NCBI GenBank assembly: GCA_015143295.1
Contig: JABCRI010001358.1
Coordinates: 62,001 to 126,000, forward strand
Direction of reading: 5' to 3'
Length of the DNA: 64,000 nt
Origin: Tetracentron sinense
Lineage: Eukaryota; Streptophyta; Magnoliopsida; Trochodendrales; Trochodendraceae
The notes under the pieces were generated by a model. The model saw only the letters and a list, made by a program, of their open reading frames with translations. It had not been told where the DNA came from and searched no databases. The position numbers and the translations under genes were made by a program. Positions 54,501-64,000 of the stretch are shown here, one piece after another (positions within the stretch are counted from its first letter, which is position 1; each line of letters opens with the position of its first letter).

Positions 54501-55040
54501 GGGCCCAAACAAGGTTTTAATTAATTTTTTTTTTTTTTAGTTTTGGACTTGAGACGGGCCTTGAGCCCATGGGGCTTTGCCTAGGGTTTGGACTAGGGCT
54601 AGTCTAGGGTTAAACCTAGGTCTAGGGTTAGTCCTAAGGTTTAGGTAGGGTTAGCCTAGGGTTAGACTAGGGCTTAGGGGTTTTATTTGAATTGGGCCTT
54701 GAGCCCATGGGGTTCTAGCCTAGGTTTAGACTAGGGCTAGCCTAGGGTTAGGCCTAGGGTTAGGTCTAGGGTCTACCTAGGGTTAGTTCTAGGGTTTAGC
54801 TAGGGTTAGCCTACAGTTAGACTAGAGTTTATGGTCTACCTAGGGCTAGGATAGGGTTTAGGGTTTTCCCAGGACTAGGCTAGGGCTTAGGGGTTTACCT
54901 AGGGTTTAAATTAGGGTCTACCTAAGGCTACTAGGGCTTGGATTATCGTCTACCTAGGGCTACTAGGGTTTGGCCGGTGATAACCATGGTTAACGGAGGT
55001 TAACCATGGTTAAGCAGGATGTAAAAATTGGGTGCTTACA
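51522..55040 (-). repeat. Element 2, 5' LTR (3519 bp)
   Basis: Starts TGTGAACGCGGG and ends GGTGCTTACA on the plus strand. It has the same internal blocks as the 3' LTR: fewer GCCCGGTAGGC-type units (51990-52150), TAACC/GGTTA palindromes (52160-52650, 54980-55015) and a CTAGGGTTAGG block (54585-54970). The minus-strand TATA-like CTATTTAACC lies near 54023-54032. Confidence 0.93.
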
Positions 55041-55190
55041 CCATCCTTAGTTTTTAGAAAAATATTAAAATGTTTAAAAAATGATTAATATTTTTTTTTC
55101 TAAAAACCAAGGATGTGTAGTTGAATCCTAGGGGTGGGTGAATCTGAACAACAGTTAAGGGTCAAAAGGGACATGTGGCAACCTTAGGGG

Positions 55191-56049
55191 CATAGAGAAT
55201 TTGGTTACCAACAAGCAAACATCTGGGACCAAAATTGAGATCGACTTAAAATATTAAAATGATGAGATTTAAAGTAATTTCGTGACAGTGAGTACATAAA
55301 CTAAATATCAACCATAAGAGGTGATAAGTGGAGTATCAACAATTTTTTCCCACTAAGTATCAATGCTATTTTAACATCTTATCCAATTTTTTCCCATAAA
55401 TGATCAAATGTTTTCCTCAAAAAATGTGTAGTTTTCTTCTTCATCACTGCATTAAATTTGGAAAATGGTGGAGACAAAATAAATTGTTAGTAGTTGCGAT
55501 GAGGTAATAATTTGTACGAACAAATCAGTAATAGTGTGATAGTTGTGTTTGATTTACGACCCGACAATGTCGAAGCTGTTTGACTTGAGTTACCTTCCTC
55601 AAATTTTGCGTTTCTTTGGGCGCTGTTAAATTGTTTATATTTTATTAAAGTAAATAAGTTAAAGTAGGTAAATTATTTTAAAAATAAAGTTAAAATAGTA
55701 TTATCTCAAGTGCATCTTGTTTGTTTTTTTAAGCTCCTCCATTTGAGTAATATTTTTCAATATAATACGTGCATTGGTTGACTATCTGTATTTATAATTA
55801 TAGTAATAACTGTTACAAAGAAAAAAATAGAAAGGGTTTGAAATAAGAGTTCTAGAAGGTACATTATCTAGTCTAAGTAATAGAACAAACACTGTGCTCA
55901 ACGTACATAGAGCGAAACCCGAACCAAAATGAGAAGAGAGCAGACCCACTATACAATATCGTCGAACACAGATGAAATCTACTAAAATTTGAATTTTTAA
56001 AGTTGGCCCTTTAAGGATTACTTTCATATCTGGTTATTTGGCATTGTCA
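55191..56049. other. Unassigned AT-rich DNA
   Basis: No gene, RNA or clear repeat end recognised; only short open frames. Confidence 0.4.
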
Positions 56050-57455
56050 TTTCGATTTTGATCTTTTTTATTGTTTATGTTTTTTTGGCCGGTGGTATCA
56101 TCGCCACCCGTCTGACTTGAAATTATCTATTTATTATGTTTTTCCTGCTCAGAACTATCATCTAGTACTTGCTACTATGTTACAACCAATTGTCCCAAGG
56201 TCATCTTTGATATCGTCATCACCATTGTTTTTGTTGTTCAAAACTATAGTCGAAAGCTACCATTATTATTGCCCATACCAGTCGACTGTTGTTGGAAGTT
56301 GCCATTTTTACAGCCATTGCCATCCAAACCCACTTCCCTTGGTTCATAGTATAAAAAAATAAAATAAAATAGGCTTAAAGTTGATTCCAGTCGAAACCAA
56401 TTCATTAGGCCTATAGAGGCTTTTTTAGTCTAGTTTGAAGCTCAGGCCCATTAGAGGCACATTTTTTTCTTGGCCCATTGAGGGCCTTCTTCTTTGATCC
56501 ATGGAGCTCAACATTTCAAGTCTATAAGGACACTGTTTCAGCCCGCTCATAGAGGCTCAACATCTTTAGGCGAAACAACCAATAATATGTGGGTTGGACG
56601 TTAATCTACGGCAAGAGACAAGATTCTATTTTTATCAGACCCATGAAGATCTTTTGACCCTCATGTGTTTAGGGGGATTATTAGAGATATTATAGATCAC
56701 AATAATAAAGTGTGATGATATACATCACATCTCATCACTAGATAGATTAGATTTCAATTTGAATGAATATTGATTTATGATTTGATTAGGTCTATTTCCT
56801 TCCTATAAAGTCTATCTTGTTGTCTCTATATAAACCCTATTTAGGATCATTGTAAATCATATAAGTCTATCAATAAATTTCATCAAGTCTTTAAAGGGGA
56901 TACGCCGGATTGCAGAGAGTCCTTTCAATGTAATAGGTTATGTAACAAGTTCTAGTCAGCTAGAGTCATCGCATTAGTTAACATTATTCTTCTTCAATTT
57001 GCAATTGGTATATGAAAATCTATCATGTGCACATGAATTATTTTTTATTTTATTTTCTTGGAAGCACAAGAATTATTTGAAGAACCTAAGAGAAAGTATA
57101 AAGTTAAAATGACTCAAATTTTGTGTCATGCTTTTTATGAAATCAGTCAGGATCTATAAGAAAAGACAAAGAAGAATCAGATAAATGTGTCTCAAAGAGT
57201 AAGTGATTACTTGCAACAAAATGATGGGAGGATCCAAATCAGTCTCTTCTTGTCACAAGGTGTACTGTGTATAGTGCATAAATGAAGAGGTCTGGACCAC
57301 TATAAGATAGGCCCCAACAAATAGATCCTCTTATGTAGTGTTCTTAACCAAGACAATGAGTAACATGGCATCCTAGCAAACTGTGTTTTCAAGAGAAACT
57401 TTTAACGTTTGGGAAATTTATGTCAAGCAACGCAGTTATCCTTCACTATTCACCA
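56050..57455. repeat. Copy B of a duplicated segment (pairs with 7070-8890), with a small LTR at 56679-56885
   Basis: Aligned by eye with copy A over its full length. It contains the 207-bp 3' LTR of the small non-coding element (starts TATTAGAGATATTATAG, ends AATTTCATCA) preceded by TTTAGGGGGA. The 5' LTR and primer site are missing on the left. It lacks the Athila scrap: the text jumps from CCCATACCAGTCGA to AAGTTGCCATTTTTACAGCC near 56281. Confidence 0.65.
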
Positions 57456-58512
57456 AACTTGCATATTGTATTTTCTCTTAGCATTAAGTTGTTTCTTTCG
57501 AGGAAAAACGAATATCATAAACGCTCATTCTCCTATAGCCTTTTATGGGCCATGTTGAGAGCACAGAGTCGCATAGACCTTTTTTCCACCTGTAATGAAT
57601 GTATACACCTCTTAACTAATATAGATTAGTAAGTAAATTACTAATAACCTATTAGGAGTTTATCCTCAGAGGATTTGATCCCAGGACCTTGATCCTTCGC
57701 TCCCTTGACATATTCAATAATCACCTACCCGTATGTTTTTCTTAGTGGACTCCTACTTCCTTCACTAGCATTAACCTATTATAGATATTAATATAAGCCT
57801 CTTCGGAAGTCTCATGTCTCCATGGATATAACACGGGGCTCTAAATGCAATTCCACGATGACACATAACTAGTCTCCTTTAAATCTCTTGACAATTCTAT
57901 AAAACCACTTCGATTCTAACTATCGTAACCAAACACTTTGGTATCCTTCCGCTCCTTATTTTGACATTGTTGATTTTATTAGGCTCCATTTGGTTAGCGA
58001 GAAAGGAAAGAAAAGGGGAAAAATTATAAATAAAATCATTGATTTTTCAAAAAAATACTCTTAATTATTTCTTTTGTTTCTTCTATTTTCTTGCTAACTA
58101 AACAGAACCTCACTTAATTAATTCAATAGAAGAAAAAATATTATTGATTATCATCATTTGAAAATGGTAGATATATGGATGAATATTCATATCCAGTGAC
58201 AAACTTTTGAATAAAAAGATGAGCCTTTTTTATGTTCTTGTTGATTATGTGTGAGTAAGCGTCTGTCCCTCATTTTCTTTTGTTAAAGTAAATTTTAAAT
58301 GTGAACTAAACACATCAAAGATCATTAACAAGTTATCTCACATGCAACACACAACCAAGAGTTACAAATCCACAAATATGACTTCAAAACATAGGGAGAC
58401 TTCTGACTAGAGTAGACTATAACAAGTTATCTCACATGCACCTACTTCCGACTAGAGTAGACTTTAACAAGTTATCTCACATGCAACTACTTCTGACTAA
58501 AGTACAATTTAA
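57456..58512. other. Downstream region of the receptor kinase, with a short tandem repeat
   Basis: No gene recognised. A 45-bp unit containing AACAAGTTATCTCACATGCA and GACTAGAGTAGACT is repeated at 58400-58505; an extra AACAAGTTATCTCACATGCA lies at 58327. This is the 3' flank, possibly partly 3' UTR, of the minus-strand kinase gene. Confidence 0.5.
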
Positions 58513-61500
58513 TCATGACCCTCCATGAATCCCAATGCTAAGAAATGCATCTCTAATCACGCGCATCATATTAGCAACATCTTCCATGGTCATTCGATCT
58601 CTTGGCGATTCCACTGAACATGCAACTCCAATTTTGATAGTTGAAACCAAGCACTCCGACATTCCACTTGTGGCATTGTGGCTCCTATTGATCTCAACTT
58701 CATTGATCATGTGTTCATGTTCTAAGAGTATCCGCGGATCAATGATTTCCATCACTCGATTGGGCAGAGCTGTCTTAGCAAGGTTATGAAGGCCCAAACC
58801 ATCCTTGAACATATCGTCAGTCGGCCTCCTACCTGTTAACATCTCAAGTAACAAGATCCCATAGCTGTATACATCGCCTTGTGTAGCCACCTTGCTGCCC
58901 ATGCCATACTCTACAATTCACACATATTCCAATTTTGTTACAATGCTAATTAATTTATCAAGTTTAATCTTTCATTCCAAACAAGAATGTGTTATTAGTA
59001 ATGAAGCGAGGCTTGATACCATAGTTCACAAGCTACATATATTTGCATGCTCTTATATATTATGGTTAGTTGAAATTTGTGATAGAACGATTTATCATGG
59101 TTGCTTGGAACTATAAATATAAACTTGATAGATCGATGAAATACTTACCTGGAGCTACATAACCAAATGTTCCTTTTATTCCAACAGTGCTACTTTGATT
59201 TTCTGAGGAACTAATCGAGGTTTCAACAAGGAACCTTGCTAATCCAAAATCTCCAACACGGGCGCTCATGTCTTCGTTCAGGAGAACATTGCTTGGCTTT
59301 AGATCGCAGTGAACTAGGGGTGGTTCGCAATGGTGATGGAGATAATCCAAAGCAGAAGCCACATCAATGGCTATGTTGAATCTCTGCAGAAGGCTCAAAT
59401 TCCTTGGTTGATGGTGCCCATCTACACGTGCATGCAACCAATCTTCAATACTCCCATTAGGCATGAACTCGAAAACTAGAGCTTTGAAATCGTTTCCTTT
59501 GAAGTCCAAACTTGAGCAAGAAGTTAAAATCTTGATGAGATTTCGATGTCGAATGTTTCTCAAGGCTTTGCATTCAGCTGTGAAACTCTTGGAAGATCCT
59601 TGTTGTTGAAGGTTGAGTACCTTTATTGCAACACTCATTTCATCTTGTGGCAAAATTCCTTTATACACAGAACCGTAACTTCCAGAACCAATCAAATTGG
59701 CCGGCAAGAACCCATCTGTTGCTTTAAGTAGCTCTGCATAAGTAACCTTTCGATATTGATCCTTCAGGGATGATGTGGAGGAAGGTTTCTTCTCTTTTCT
59801 CGACTTTCTGATCCAGAAAAGAATGGAAAAGAAACACACCAGCAAAACAAAACATGAAGGCACAGTAATCACCAAGATCATTACTCTATGAGCAAGAGGC
59901 CGCTTCCGTCCCTTAGAAGCTTGGGTTGGGCATGCTGGCAATGCCAATTTTGGGATACCACCGCATAGTTTACTATTTCCGATAATTGAAATTACACTTG
60001 TGTTTTTGAAAGCCCCTTCTTTTTCTACTTCACCTTCAAAATTATTGAAAGATAGATTTAGATTTTGGAGGAAAGGAAATTTAGCCAAGTACTCTGGAAT
60101 TTCCCCCGACAAATTGTTGCCAGAAATATCTAGGTCTTCAAGGCTTCTTAAAGCACTCAAAGAGGGAGGAATAGTTCCTTGAAGGAAGTTGCCCTCCATT
60201 TGAAGGCGTCTTAAGGTCAAACACTTTCCAATCGTGCTAGGTATTTCACCTGACAGTTTGTTCTCAGAAACATCTAATTCCTGAAGATTTATCAAGCTAC
60301 TTACTTCTAGTGGTATGGATCCAATCAAATAATTTTGAGCAAAGTTGAGTGAAATTGACAAGGAAGAGAGACCAATCACTTGTTTGGGTATTGTACCATT
60401 GAGTTTGCTTCGAGACAGGCTAAGGAGTAGTAAATTTTGACAGTTTCCGAGACTTGGAGGGATGCTTCCTTCTAGGTTGTTGCTGTCTAAATAGAGTTTA
60501 CTTAGTTGTGTGATGTTGCCTAGAGAAGATGGTATCTGCCCAGCAAGTTTGTTATGGAACAAATCCAACAACTGTAACTTTTGAAGCTTCCCGAGGGTAA
60601 CGGGAATAGTGCCTGTGAAATGGTTGACCTCCATCCCCAAAGTCCACAAGTCGGCCAAGTTCTCAAATCCCATAGGAATAGTTCCAGATATTTGGTTGTT
60701 GCCCATGGTTAAATAGTTGAGGTGTGTGGAGAGATTGGTTATGGAGTAGGGTAATACGCCTCTGAAATAGTTGCTGTCTACATCTACTATTTGTAGATTA
60801 CTGCAGTTGGTCAATGAACCAAAGAAACTCAAATCATTACCTTTTGTTGTGCCCAGCTGATTATGACCCAAATATAGGAAGTTGAGATGTTTCAAGCGTC
60901 CCAAATTCATAGGCACTGATCCAGTGAAACGATTGTCACTGAAAACAATTTCGCCAAGGCCTGAAGCGTTGGATATTGAAGTTGGAATGAGTCCTGTAAA
61001 TTGGTTACTTCCAGTTATAAAGACTTGGAGGTAAGGAAGAGTGAGGCCAATGTCAGATGGAATACTTCCACGGAGTTGGTTATTCGACACATCAAAAATA
61101 TAAATCAGTGAGAGATTGTAAAGAGAGTCAGGGATGGTATGGGTCAGCATATTTCCAGCGAGTTGCAGAAAATGTAAGTTAGTAAGGCGGCCGAGACTGT
61201 TTGGAATCCTTCCCACCAAACTGTTTTCCGCAAAAGAAATTTCGCTAAGAGATGAAAGATTCCCTATAGAAGATGGGATGTTTCCGGTAACATAGTTCCT
61301 GGAGAGACCAAGAAACGTGAGCTTTGTTAGAGAGCTAAGCTCGACAGGAATCTTCCCCGTGAGGTGGTTGTCGATTAAATTGATTTCTAAGAGGTTAGAA
61401 CAATAGCTCAGATTGGTAGGGATTTCGCCCTCAAAAGAGTTATTGCTCAGAGTGAGATATTGCAGCCTAAACAAACGACCGATTTCTTGAGGGATTGTGT

Positions 61501-61840
61501 GATGAAAACTATTGTTCTGGAGGTTGATGACGCGAAGGAAGGTGAGGTTGGCTATGTAGGGAGACAGAGAGCCCACCAAGCCCTGGGAGTGAAGGTCCAA
61601 GACCGTGACTCTTTGATGGCGGGGACTGCATCTAACCCCTTCCCACTTACAGAAATGGAGAGAAGCATTCCACGAGCTCAGTGCTCCATTAACATGACTA
61701 GGATTGTTGGATATCCCATCTTTAAATGCGAGCAAAGCTTGTCGATCGGTCTCATTTCGAAGAGTGGTTGCAGACTCAGACCATACGAGTAGGTCAAGGA
61801 CGAGAAGTGAGCAGCATAGGATATCCAACAAGTACCCCAT
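58513..61840 (-). CDS. LRR receptor-like serine/threonine kinase, subfamily XII type, non-RD
   Basis: This is a plasma-membrane receptor kinase of the group that includes FLS2, EFR and Xa21, many of which sense microbial patterns. The ligand of this one is unknown. Two exons, 61840-59149 and 58910-58513, are joined by a 238-bp GT-AG intron that splits the Glu codon of the APE motif, the usual place in this group. The product is about 1029 residues. A signal peptide begins MGYLLDILCCSLLVLDLLVW, then comes the LRRNT (DRQALLAFKDGI, WNASLHFCKWEGVRC). About 20 plant LRRs of the LxxLxxNxLxGxIPxx type follow, then one membrane helix near 650-675 (VMILVITVPSCFVLLVCFF). The kinase has GSGSYGSVYKG, VAIKVLNL, HCDLKPSN (Cys before Asp, so non-RD), GDFGLA and APEYG. 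No stop or frameshift is seen. The ORF opens further upstream (Met at 61999), but the signal peptide favours 61840. Confidence 0.92.
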
Positions 61841-62501
61841 TAGGTTATTGAGCAAGTACTTGTTAGATGAAGATGATGAAGGTAGTAGTACTAGCTGCCC
61901 AGACTTCCAATTTATAGTGGGGTGGAGCCTTCCCTCCCCCTTGGATAATGGGGGTGGCACTACCACGAGTTCATTGACCAAGGCAAAAGCTTGGAACACA
62001 AACTCGGAAAATGATCATAATGAGATCGGGTCTTTCTAGCTAAGCTCATTAAGTTGCAATTTTAGTATAACCCAATTCTCCATCTCTAGCACCGATTCTC
62101 CTCAACCGTCCTTCACTTCCTTGTCCTTATTCGTAGAAATGCTCCAAGTGGAAGCTGATTTATTCGGCTTCGGATTCTCTCTGGCAGCAACCCGAGAGGT
62201 GCTCTCGGGCACCCATACATCATGTGGCAGGTGGCTGGTGGCTGGAGAAGTTATTTTATGGGCCTCCCAAATTTTGATTTATCCCCACTTGTATCTCTTT
62301 CCCTTTATCTCACTATTTTATCATCATGTGTCAAATAATGTGGAAAGAAGTCCAAATAATGGGGCCCATAAAATGACTTCTCCAACAACTCCGATTTATT
62401 CCATTCATGAAGCGAGTCAATTAATTAAGGGGACTTGACCGAAATGAGTTGGATCAAGGATGGCGTGGAAAAGGGTGACACTCAATTTTGAATAGGCTCA
62501 G
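61841..62501. other. 5' flank of the receptor kinase gene
   Basis: The likely promoter and 5' UTR lie here, but no clear TATA box was placed. A minus-strand open extension of the kinase ORF runs to 61999, low in complexity and unlikely to be coding. A plus-strand open stretch at 62121-62438 has no recognised domain. Confidence 0.4.
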
Positions 62502-62530
62502 GATTCTCTCGAGTTCAACTCGAGAGAATC
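62502..62530. repeat. Perfect 14-bp inverted repeat with one-base loop
   Basis: GATTCTCTCGAGTT, C, AACTCGAGAGAATC. It lies next to the left end of the foldback MITE and could be a separate small element or a trace of insertion and excision. Confidence 0.8.
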
Positions 62531-62537
62531 TCTCCGG

Positions 62538-62830
62538 TTTGAACCCCTAGAGGTTGCCACGTGTCGCCTTTGACACCCCTTAACCATGGGTAAGGTTCAC
62601 CCGCCCTTAGGGTTCACCCATCCATCTTTGGTTTTTTTTAAATATTTATTCTTTTCTTGAAATTAATTTTTTTTTTAATATTAAAAAACTCTAAAAACAG
62701 TTTTTTTAATTTAAAAAATAATAATTAATATAAAAAAAAAACCAAAGATGGGTGGGTGAACCCTAGGGGTGGGTGAACCTTACCCAGGGTTAAGGGGTGT
62801 CAAAGGAGACACATGGCGACCTCTAGGGGT
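62538..62830. mobile_element. Foldback MITE, intact arms (about 290 bp)
   Basis: The left arm (from ACCCCTAGAGGTTGCCACGT) and the right arm (to GGCGACCTCTAGGGGT) are inverted copies over about 110 bp. They include CCTTTGACACCCCTTAACC with GGTTAAGGGGTGTCAAAGG and CACCCATCCATCTTTGG with CCAAAGATGGGTGGGTG. The centre is AT-rich. The same arm order is found split around element 2. The right end is cut short by the CACTA element, which starts at 62831. Confidence 0.75.
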
Positions 62831-64000
62831 CACTACAAAATTTAAGGTTTTTAGCGGCGTAAAAATATCGCCGGTAAAGGGATAAAAAACGCCGTTATTG
62901 TTATTACCGGCGTACTAGTGTAAACGCCGGTAATACCTACGTCGGTAATCTATATACCGGCGGTTTTTTCCAAACGCCTCTAAATCTATTATCAATAACG
63001 GCGTCTTATATAATGCCGTTAATAATTAATCAATAACGGCGTTTAGTAGACGCCGTTAATAATTACTCAATAACGGTGTTATAGATAACGCCGTTATTGA
63101 TTAATTATTAACGGCATTATATAAGACGCCGTTATTGATAATAGTAACGGCGTAAACTTTGACGCCGTTAATAATTACTCAATAACGGCGTGTTATATAA
63201 GACGCCGTTACTAACTTTTATTCATTTCCGGCGTTATAAAAACGCCGCTAATAGTGCTAATTTAAAAAAAAAAACTAGTTACATGGAATTGGTGGTTTTT
63301 TTTTTACCTGTATTATTTTGTACCTGTGAGCAGCAGAAATATTTATCCAGAGAAAAGAAATTCTAACATCCAATCTACATAAGACAAAAAGAAATTCATC
63401 CAAATAGTCGTAGTATGTACAGATCATAAAAATATACATGTCCATATAAAAGTATCGGAAATAAAAAATATAAATCCTAAGTCTCTCCTCCCTCTGGCTG
63501 GCTCCCTCTGGCTGGTCTAAAACCAGAGTGGTGTGTGCTGGCTCCCTCCTATAAAGACAATAAAATAAAATTGATGATTAGAATATATCGAACAGAAAAA
63601 AAAAATTAAGGATTCCATAAAATTAATATGCAAAGAAACAAGGTCATGTCATATATTTCATACATATAGAGTTCAAACACATAGAAGTGTAGCATTTCAT
63701 CAACATACATCCAAATTTATCGCAAATTTCTGATACTAATAAGGTTTAATTATTAAAACACATAAAAGTTTAGAAATTTCATTACTAACGAGGCCGAATT
63801 CATAGCTCTAACATACTTTGGCCTAAACCTATAAACCCCCACCAAATCCAAACCGAGGGTCGGATGTCAATGTCATGTCTTCTAACGCATGTATTTCGAC
63901 CCAATCAAAGTGTGGGAATTCGTTTCGCTAGATTCCGAGGTCGTTTGCCTGATTTGGGCAGCAAGAGTCCCAAAATCCATACTTTGAAACTTAGGTTTTG
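62831..64000. mobile_element. CACTA (En/Spm) transposon terminus, continuing beyond the window
   Basis: The terminus CACTACAAAATTTAAGG at 62831 is the hallmark of CACTA elements. It is followed by a subterminal field (62850-63250) of more than ten AACGGCGT/ACGCCGTT motifs in both orientations. This is the arrangement bound by the element's own TNPA-type protein. A 58-bp perfect inverted repeat lies inside this field. From 63260 on the DNA is AT-rich and holds no recognised transposase exon. Near 63485-63515 a CTCCCTCTGGCTGG phrase is repeated and can pair with AACCAGAG. Confidence 0.8.
62986..63144. repeat. 58-bp perfect inverted repeat in the CACTA subterminal region
   Basis: The arms at 62986-63043 and 63087-63144 are exact reverse complements, separated by a 43-bp spacer. 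Each arm holds three copies of the AACGGCGT-type motif. Confidence 0.85.

Larger units (their letters stand above)
35501..55040 (-). mobile_element. Element 2: Ogre-like (Tat clade) Ty3/gypsy retrotransposon, decayed (19.5 kb)
   Basis: Two 3519-bp direct LTRs are flanked by a perfect CCATC target duplication (35496-35500 and 55041-55045). On the minus strand the order is LTR, primer site, ORF1, gag, protease, RT, two RNase H domains, integrase, a long non-coding repeat-rich tail, polypurine tract, LTR. Large size, long LTRs and an ORF1 before gag are features of Ogre-type elements. Frameshifts and nonsense codons occur in every gene but the protease ORF. By eye, LTR differences are several per hundred bases in places, so it is clearly older than element 1. 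Confidence 0.92.
35430..55190. mobile_element. Foldback MITE split by element 2 (arms 35430-35500 and 55041-55190)
   Basis: The left arm reads GAGGTCGCCATCGCC, CATCCCTTAACCCTGG and TTCACCCACCCATC. The right arm, beyond element 2, reads CCTAGGGGTGGGTGAATC, AAAAGGGACATGTGGCAACC in the opposite sense. Together they have the arm order of the intact member at 62538-62830. Element 2 sits in the left arm, and its CCATC target duplication is part of the arm sequence. Confidence 0.55.

Noticed and set aside
56050-57455. Two independent insertions of the small LTR element (here and at 7 kb)
   Set aside because: About 600 bp of DNA outside the LTR is also shared, so duplication of a block is simpler.
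61841-61999. Upstream Met of the kinase ORF as the true start
   Set aside because: It would place 53 polar, low-complexity residues before a clear signal peptide. The Met at 61840 gives the usual structure and length.
59546-62039. Plus-strand open frames opposite the receptor kinase
   Set aside because: They are shadows of the intact kinase coding sequence, without recognised domains.

Overview
This window is from a flowering-plant nuclear genome. The evidence is spliced genes with GT-AG introns, a plant-type LRR receptor kinase, Tat/Ogre-type LTR retrotransposons, Helitrons, a CACTA end and foldback MITEs. The species cannot be told from the sequence. Only one intact-looking host gene is present, a non-RD LRR receptor-like kinase at 58513-61840 on the minus strand. 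Nearly everything else is transposon sequence or decayed gene pieces captured or left behind by transposons.

Layout. Positions 1-2800 hold a broken C-terminal remnant of a WEB-family (chloroplast-movement type) gene, then unassigned AT-rich DNA. Positions 2809-6998 and 10803-13774 look like two non-autonomous Helitrons on the minus strand; the first carries a possible IST1-like fragment and an organelle-like patch. Positions 7011-8890 hold a small non-coding LTR element with an Athila integrase scrap. Most of this segment is duplicated at about 56050-57455. Positions 14860-34984 are a nest. A TIR element with 8-bp target duplications carries an array of about 150-bp units. A second TIR insertion (15792-34585, duplication TAATGA) splits that array. 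Inside it sit Helitron ends, a decayed hAT-like gene fragment and a non-coding LTR element, and inside that a nearly complete Tat-clade Ty3/gypsy element (22123-33375, duplication ATCCT).

That element has gag, protease, RT, two RNase H domains and integrase in one continuous minus-strand frame, interrupted only by a UGA and by a UAG followed by CAAUUA. It also has a separate, spliced antisense gene between integrase and the 3' LTR. Positions 35501-55040 are a second, older and larger Ogre-like element. It is 19.5 kb, with 3519-bp LTRs and duplication CCATC, an extra ORF1 upstream of gag, dual RNase H and six nonsense codons in pol. It is inserted in one arm of a foldback MITE.

The right end holds the receptor kinase, an intact member of the same foldback MITE family (about 62538-62830), and the terminus of a CACTA transposon. 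That transposon starts at 62831, has a subterminal field of AACGGCGT repeats, and runs out of the window.

All family assignments come from reading translated motifs and repeat ends by eye; no database search was possible.
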